NCBI RefSeq assembly: GCF_041146395.1
Contig: NC_090996.1
Coordinates: 36,108,738 to 36,172,737, forward strand
Source: Eulemur rufifrons
Lineage: Eukaryota > Chordata > Mammalia > Primates > Lemuridae
DNA length: 64,000 bases
Direction of reading: 5' to 3'
Shown here: one piece after another, positions 57,631 to 64,000 of the stretch
How the letters are laid out: every line of letters starts with the position of its first letter
Position numbering within the stretch: position 1 is the first letter of the stretch
Notes under the pieces: generated by a model
Database searches by the model: none
Told to the model about the DNA's origin: nothing
What the model saw: only the letters and a program-made list of their open reading frames with translations
Program-made: the position numbers and the translations under genes

Positions 57631-58205
57631 CTCAGCCGTGACAGGGGGTGGGCCGGGGAGGGAGCGGAGGCCAGAGGGCACTGGAGAGAGGCCCCCACCC
57701 ACGGCCCCCACTGCCCCGGTGGGCACCTCATTCTGGCCTCTGAGTGGCCAGGACCACCAAACACACCTGCAGCCACTGCCCCACACGGGCTGTCCCGGGC
57801 ACTCTCCAGCCTGTGCCGCTGGGCAGATCGTCTGGCCCCAGAGGAATCACTTTGCTCTTGAGTACGGGGCTGTCACTGCGGGTGCTGTGCTGAGTCCCCA
57901 GACCCATTTCCCAGCAGGGGCTCAGTGAGGGGAAGTGCCTACCCAGGGCCCTGTCGGGGAGGATCTGGCCCATGTACCAGCCCAGAGCCCCCAGGGAAAT
58001 GCCTGAGGACCGCCTGTGATGAGCCCCAGAGCCCTGTGGGGTGACCTCTACCTGATGTGACCCTGGCTGCCCCTCATAGCCCAAGAGTCTCAGGGTGAGA
58101 GGTGCCAGTGGCCTCTGGTCCTCAGTCCCCCATGACACCAGAGCTGGACCCCCTGAGCAGCCTGGACAGGAGACTCCTCCATGCTCAGGCAAGGGGTGGC
58201 CCAGA
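57631..58205. other. Intergenic, nothing recognised
   Basis: No gene or named repeat supported. Confidence 0.4.
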
Positions 58206-58207
58206 TG

Positions 58208-58512
58208 AAGGTGTGCTCCAGGCAAGGTGTCCTCCAGGTGAGGGGTGCTCCAGGTGAGGAGTGCTCCAGATCAGTTGTGCTCCAGGTGAGGAGGGCTCCA
58301 GATCAGTTGTGCTCCAGGTGAGGAGTGCTCCAGATCAGTTGTGTTCCAGGTGAGGAGTGCTCCAGATCAGTTGTGCTCCAGGTGAAAGGTGCTCCAGGTG
58401 AGTGTTCTCCAGGTCAAGAGTGCTCTGGGTGAGTAGTGCTCTGGGTGAGGGTTCTCTAGGTGAGGAGTGCTCCAGGTGAGGGGTGCTCCAGGTGAAGGTG
58501 CTCCAGGTGAGG
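58208..58512. repeat. Minisatellite of 15-19-base units with a 36-base higher-order repeat
   Basis: About twenty variants of 'gtgctccaggtgagga' run head to tail. In the middle, a dimer that adds 'gtgctccagatcagtt' repeats three times (about 58,261-58,390). Confidence 0.95.
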
Positions 58513-60179
58513 GAGGAGGCACCCACCTGGCCCTGGAGGAAGGCCAATGTCGCTGAAGCTCCAGGAGCCAGGGGCAGGTACGGGGCAGAGGTGTGGCCAC
58601 AGTGCCGGGCACTCAGGGCTGTGCGGACTGCAGCAAACAGTGGACAGAGCCCTGGGAAGGACGGGACCACGTCTGCATTGTAAAATGACCCCCTCTCCCC
58701 GGGGAGAACAGGTGTTGGGAGAGGGGTGGAGAGACCAGCGTGGAGGTAGCTGCCAACAGCGGTGGGGAGGGAGACACAGGAGCCTGGCACGGGGAGGGCT
58801 GACAGGGCGGAGAGAGGTAGGGGGACCCACAGGCATGGAGGGGGCAGGAGAGGCCTCTACAGCAGCATCTCCCTGGTCCCCTGGGTGGGCGCTCTGCTCT
58901 TCCGCAAAGGCAGGGCTGGCTTCTCAGGGCCCCGGCCAGGGCTGCGTGACCCAAATGCCATTGGGTGTCATGGTGTCCCCACCCTCACCCTATGCACCCT
59001 GAGACTCAGCGCGACTTGCTCTCTGCCTGAGGCCCTGGCACCTGCCGAGGGGCAAGAGCACCCAGAGCATGGGGGGGAGGCCCCAGTCACTGTACGGGGG
59101 TGGGGCTGCTGCCGGAAGGCCAGCCTACCGGACCCACGCACCAGACGTGACACGGCAGGTTGGGCGGCCGCCCTCTGTCATCCCAACTGCCTTCTCAGGG
59201 GTCCCCCTGTCTGCCCCACTCCAAGCCACCCTCTTTGATCAGTGTCAGGGCACAGGAGCAAGACCTGAGTCTCTGGTCCCTGCCACGCAGAAGAGTCGTG
59301 CTGACTCCAGCTGCCGCAGGCTGGAACCAGAGCCCCCCCGAAAGAACAGAACTCCCCCCAAAGCAGTGGGGGTCCAGCCAGCCTGGCTTCCTCTTCCCGC
59401 TGCTGCCCCAGGACTCACACCAGCCCCGTGGGGCCCCCTTCCCATCAAGACACCACGCAGGCCCACTGGCTGGTCTCATGTCTATTAAGACTTGAGGAGG
59501 CTCACTCTCAGCCCTGTGACTGTGCCCTGATGCAAAGAGGCCACGCCCGGTCCCTCCACCGCCCCTGCTCCCAGGAGACCCCAGGACGGGGCACTGCCGG
59601 CCTCCCTCCTCCTGCCCTGAGCGTGGGTCTGCAGTGGCCCTCGCAGTGTCCTTCACAGGACCCACCGCGCCGCCCCCTACCCTGGGCCGCGGCGGGCTTC
59701 TGCCCCCTGGCCTCCAGTTTATTCCGGAGGGAACTTGCCAGATCCCTTAAGTCCTCAGCACCTTTGCTCACCCCTTCCCAAGCCACCCTCCCTCTCACCC
59801 CGGGGCCTCAGCTCGAGTGTGAGCCTCCACCGCCACCCCCGAGGGCACCATCCGAGCCCTCTCCTCTCGCACTTTCATTGACACTCTCTGAAATTGTCTG
59901 TTTGGTCCCTGGTGTTCCCAGTTCTGCAGGTGTGCGAGTGTCTCCGCTGACGGGGGTCCCCGGACCTGGCAGGCCGTGCGCAGGCGGTGTGAGGGCGCGG
60001 CGGGAGGGTCCCAGAGGGTGGTGGTCTGATCAGCCCTCCTCCTCTGGGCCGGGCCTCCCCTTCCTCGCCCCGGCGGGTGGTGCCCTGGGCCAGCACGCAC
60101 GGGACGGCCCCCTTCCCCATAGGAGCCTGCGCCCCTGAGCCAGCCTCAGGCTCTCAGCATTCAGGTGGCCTTCGCCTGG
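58513..60179. other. Intergenic upstream of FBXL16, nothing recognised
   Basis: No splice-supported exon, RNA gene or clear repeat was found. Confidence 0.4.
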
Positions 60180-60579
60180 CACGGGCGGGCCCGCTAGAGC
60201 CGGCTGTCCAGCCGCGCGCCCTCCCGGACCCGCCGCGCGCCAGGGTTTGTTATTGTGCGGGTGCCCGCGGCGGAGGGGGCGGGGGCGCGTGCTGGGCCCG
60301 GCGCGTGCCCGTGCGTGCCGCGCCGGGAGCGCGCTGCGCGCGGGGGGCGGGGTGGGGCGGGGGCGGGGCGCGGCATCCTCGGCGCCCCCGCCGGGCTCGC
60401 GGTCCCGGATTGGCTCCCGACGCCGGGAGCGCGCGAGGGCGCGGCGCTCAGGGCCGGGCGGGGGGCGCGCGCGGCGCCGGCGGCGGCCGCGGAGGAGCGC
60501 CGGGAGGAGGGCAGGGGAGGGAGGAGGTGCCCGCCCGGCTCCCTGCAAAGCGGCCTTATTTATCTGGGTGCAGCCTCAG

Positions 60580-60826
60580 CCTCCCCGGTGGGAGGATCGG
60601 GGCGGCCGATCTTCTCCCACCGGGGAACTCCGCCGCAGGCGCGGCCGAGGGGGCCCGGCCAGGCCAGGACGCGGGGCGCGGGGCGCGGGGCGCGGGGCGC
60701 GGCCGGGCCCTGCCGGCCAGTCCAGCACCTCGACGGCCTCCGCGCTCGCCGACGCCCGAGCCGGGCTCCCCATGACGGGAGGTCGCCCGGTGGACAGCGT
60801 GGCATGAGCCAGGAGCCCGGGCCGAG
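60580..60826 (+). other. FBXL16: Probable non-coding first exon of FBXL16
   Basis: The exon would start downstream of the TATA-like box (start uncertain) and end at a strong donor, 'gccgag|gtaaggtgtg', at 60,826. The family protein starts in a later exon in human, and none of its F-box or leucine-rich-repeat sequence is found before 64,000. Two short ATG frames (60,772 and 60,804) run into the donor. The gene name rests on synteny only. FBXL16 is a brain-enriched F-box protein reported to act outside a usual SCF ligase. Confidence 0.5.
60671..60702. repeat. (GGGGCGC)n tandem in the FBXL16 first exon
   Basis: About four units of 'gcgcggg' type in a row, each giving a G-run of three or four; able in principle to form a G-quadruplex in DNA or in the 5' UTR. 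Confidence 0.9.
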
Positions 60827-63800
60827 GTAAGGTGTGTGCGCGGGGCCAGGCTGCGGGGCTGGGGGGCCAGGCCACGCCACCGCGGCGGCCACAATGAGGA
60901 GGGGCGGGGTGGGGGCTTGGTTCCGCGCCGCCGCCGCTGCCGCCGCCGCCCGGGAAGGGCTTACGTAATGGCAGCCCCTTCCCCACCTCTCCCTGCGGCC
61001 CTACCAGGCCTTCCCGCAGCCCCTCACCGGGTGGCTCCCACCGACAGCCCGACCAGGCAGTGGGTCCCTGCCACCTGAGCCGCTGAAAGGGAGCGCCGTG
61101 TCGCTGTGGAGCGGCATTGCAGGCCCCCCAGCCCCCACCACGCCTGGCTGGGTGAGGGCCTGGACGCCCTGCTGGGCTCAGGGCTTCCCCACCCCACCTC
61201 CACCAGCTCCTGGACCTATGTGACAGGTGTTAGATGCAGTTAAACTCCAGGCGGAACCATGTGGATGTGTGGCCTGGGGGCTGGTCCTCCCCAGACACCT
61301 TCTGGACATGGGGCCTGGAAGAGCTGCCACCCCCGGGGGAGGAGGGGGGGGCTGGCACCTTCCTGGTTCTGGAGGAGGAACCAGGCCTTGGCCAAGGCTG
61401 GAGAGCCTCCGAAGGGAAACTGGGCATCCTGAGCCTTGCCGGGGAGGGTACTGTGTCCCCCTGGGAGTTTGGGTGGGTGGGCACAGTTCCGCACCCGTCA
61501 CCCCAGAAGGAGAGATGGCCCTGCTGTTGCAGGGGCCCACGGCCCAGCGGCCACTTCTCCCGGCCCCTCCCGGCCTCCACGCGGCAGCCTGACCTCCGCA
61601 GGAAGAGCAGATGGCTGTTGCCGCTTCACCGGCCCCTTCCCCCAGTCCCTCCCCCACGCCCGCCTCAACCCAGGGCCCTCTGACCAGGCTCGCTCAGGCC
61701 TTCCTGGTGCCCAGTTGGATACACGGCCCTCTCTCCCTGCCCACCCCTTCGACAGGGCGCTGGACAGCAGCCTCAGAGCAGAAGGCCTGGGCTGGGCTGT
61801 GAGACTGAGGGGTTGGGGGTCACCCAGGCCAGGGCAGAGGCCTGATGGAACCTGGCTCATCTGGCCAGAGGTGGACACAGCGTGACGGGGGCCACCAGAG
61901 GGGAGGGAAGTTCACGGCCCAGCTGTAAACACGGGGAGTGCAGGGGACCCCGGTGCCTGCCGCCTCCTGGCTCCCCTGCCCCAGCCAGGCCCGTGAGCTC
62001 ACGACCTCGGTGCTGGGGGCCTTCATGGGACACACTCAGCCCCTCCAGCGCCACCCACTTCTGGGGCACCTGAGTCCTGTCTCCCAAGGATGAGAGGGAA
62101 ACCTGTGGGCGGGAGGGACCTGGGGCCACCCTGCCCAGAGGTGCAGGATGGAGCACCTTGGCTGGCACTGCGGACCCGTCTCCTCCCATGTCAGCTCTCA
62201 CCGCTGTGCTCCAAGGGCTGGGACGGGGCGGGTGGGGGTGGCAGCCAAGGAAGCTCTGGGTGAGCAGGTGGCACCAAGCCGTCCCCACCAGTGGCTCGGG
62301 AAGGGGTAGCAGCCAGGCCAGCTGTGGGGCAGGAGGGTGCAGGCCCCACTCCCTCACTGGGCAGGAGAGAGGGGGCGGGTTTGAGGCAGCTCCCAAAGCA
62401 GCGGGCACTGTGGGCCCAGGCCTAGGTCTTGGGAGGGCTCATGTTCTTCAGAGCAAGGGTCCGAGATGAGGCCTGGAGGCCAGTGTCCACCCCCAAGGTG
62501 CCCCATCCCACATGGCTGAGCTGCCCTTAGCTTGGCCGCGGGGCCTCGGTCTGCCTGCGCGTCTCTCGAGGCCACGTGCCCTGGGCCAAGGGTCTCCCCT
62601 CCCCAGAGCCCCCGGTACACCCCCAGAAGCATCCCGAGCTGGGGGTGGGAGAGGCGTGCTGCTGCTGTGCCACGTGCTGAGCGCCAGGGACGTGGATGTG
62701 CCTGAGTCACGGGGCTGCCACAGAGTGTGTCAGCCGCTCCGTGTCCCCAATCCCCAGCTACCCCGGCTGTCACCCCAGTCCTTGGGGCTGCCACTGCGGA
62801 CAGAGCCCGATGTGGGCGCTTCTGGCTGCTGTGCTCTGCCCGCCCAGGGCCCTCAGCAGGAGGAGCTGGCCAGTGCGGCTCCACGGGACCCAGCCCCAGC
62901 ATCCAGGGCAGGCCGCGTCCTGGCTGGATGCCCAGAGAGACGGGGGCCATGAGCGATGGGGGAAGAGACCTTCGAACTGGGGACGATGAGGGCTGAGGGC
63001 GTTTCTGGGCACCCTTCCAAAAGAAGGGTGTCCCAGTGGTGGGCACGCGGTTTGCAGCCCGCGGAAGGAGAGCGGGGCCATGGCAGGGCTTTCGCTGGGT
63101 GAGGGCAGTGCCGAGAGGGAGACCGCCAGCCCGGGCCCCAGCCAGGAGGACGTCAGGATCCAGTGAAGCAGAACAGGGCAGGGCAAGCAGCCACAGGAGG
63201 TGCACCTGCCGGGCAGGCTGCCCTCTGGATCACTGTGCCCGGCCTGGGCACTGCAAATCGGAGCCCAGGTGTCTGGGGGTCAGTTCTGGCTTTGTGCACC
63301 TTCTAGAAAATCACTCCTTTAGCCTTGCTTCCCACTGCTACTCAGGCAGCGTGGGAAGGGTCCAGGCCAGTGACGGGGGCCATGGTGCCGGGAAGAGCAG
63401 GACAGGAGCACCACTTCCTTCCCTCCTGCTGGCGCCCGTCCCCTTCCCCTCGGCCAGGCCAGGCTATGAGGACGGGCAGCCAGCTTCCTCGGCCCCGCAG
63501 CTGCTGGGGGGCCACTCAGCTAAAGACGAGATGTGAGCCGTCCTCTTCCAGAGGGTCTGTGTATTCCAAGGCCCACCCCGGCCCTAGGGTCTTGGGAGCC
63601 CTCTCAGTGACTCTGGGAACAACCCAGTGGCCTCCCTCCCCAGTGGACATGGCCACCGGCATGAGCGACACTAACATCTTGGGTTGTGCCTCCCCACTGA
63701 CCAGCCTCCTCTGAACTCTGACCTGTACTCCATCAAGCCTCCCGAGCCTCTCGCAGCTACTAACTGAGCTGCATTCCTCGTTCATTCATTCAGCGAGCAC

Positions 63801-64000
63801 TCAGAGGCCACACAGCCATGGTGCCATCTGTCCTCAAGCAGTCCCCAGGCCAGGAGGTGAGGCAGACAGGTGGACAGTTGTGACAACCCACGGGAGGAGT
63901 GAGACTCTGGAGATGCCTTCTCAAGGGGCTGGGGTCCCGACGGGGGCAGGGCAGTGTTCATGCCACGGGCTAAGGGTGGGGGAGAGGGGCCCTGTGAACA
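60827..64000 (+). other. Presumed FBXL16 intron 1, no coding exon seen
   Basis: GC-rich sequence without a frame that matches the F-box or LRR parts of FBXL16. A MIR/L2-like antisense end is at about 63,778-63,835 ('cgttcattcattcagcgagc'). Confidence 0.45.

Larger units (their letters stand above)
60180..60980. promoter_or_regulatory. CpG island, FBXL16 promoter (by synteny)
   Basis: The densest CpG stretch of the window, with many GGGGCGGGG-type boxes and a TTATTTATC (TATA-like) box at about 60,556-60,564. FBXL16 is the next gene after METRN in human and is divergent from it, which suits this island. Confidence 0.65.

Noticed and set aside
58208..58512. CRISPR-like array
   Set aside because: The units are contiguous tandem repeats with no unique spacers, in a mammalian genome; it is a minisatellite.
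60804..60826. FBXL16 coding start MSQEPGPR
   Set aside because: The ATG runs straight into the donor after eight codons and does not match the family start as remembered; treated as 5' UTR.

Overview
The window is mammalian nuclear DNA, most likely from a strepsirrhine primate (lemur, loris or galago). Its SINEs are 7SL-derived Alu elements, and several carry wording typical of strepsirrhine Alus, such as the 'gagctaggctgatgcca' right arm near 49,660 and the 'cttgctcaggctgg' arm near 19,370. Ancient L1, MIR and MLT1 remnants fill the rest. The genes match, in order and orientation, human 16p13.3 read in reverse: MSLNL, MSLN, CIAO3 (NARFL), HAGHL, CCDC78, ANTKMT (FAM173A), METRN, then the 5' end of FBXL16. 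No N runs are present.

Layout: 1-3.0 kb is AT-rich L1 debris with nested Alus. 3.9-8.2 kb holds MSLNL (+; no 5' exons found) and 8.5-13.25 kb holds MSLN (-). They are tail-to-tail paralogues with nearly the same exon lengths. The miR-662 locus lies antisense inside one MSLNL exon. 13.3-29.2 kb is a long intergenic stretch of old transposons, with an enhancer-like patch at 25.4 kb. 29.6-38.1 kb is CIAO3 (+), complete, with all eight Fe-S cysteines. 39.2-41.3 kb is HAGHL (-), complete, with all metal ligands. 42.5-46.3 kb is CCDC78 (+), with one unresolved stretch. 46.4-47.7 kb is ANTKMT (-). 51.5-53.6 kb is METRN (-). 53.9-60.2 kb is intergenic and holds a cluster of RFX-like X-boxes at 57.55 kb. 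60.2-60.83 kb is a CpG island and the probable non-coding first exon of FBXL16 (+), whose coding exons would lie past the window end.

The genes are not an operon and do unrelated jobs: cell-surface glycoproteins (MSLN, MSLNL), cytosolic Fe-S protein assembly (CIAO3), a glyoxalase-II-like hydrolase (HAGHL), deuterosome/centriole amplification (CCDC78), mitochondrial ANT methylation (ANTKMT), a secreted neurotrophic factor (METRN) and an F-box protein (FBXL16). They share a compact, GC-rich layout with tail-to-tail pairs (MSLNL/MSLN, CIAO3/HAGHL, CCDC78/ANTKMT) and head-to-head pairs (HAGHL/CCDC78, METRN/FBXL16). Exons were placed by eye from reading frame, GT-AG sites and remembered human proteins, so ends are good to a few bases where frames join. 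Repeat limits are approximate. I found no undescribed gene system; the most notable items are listed as findings.
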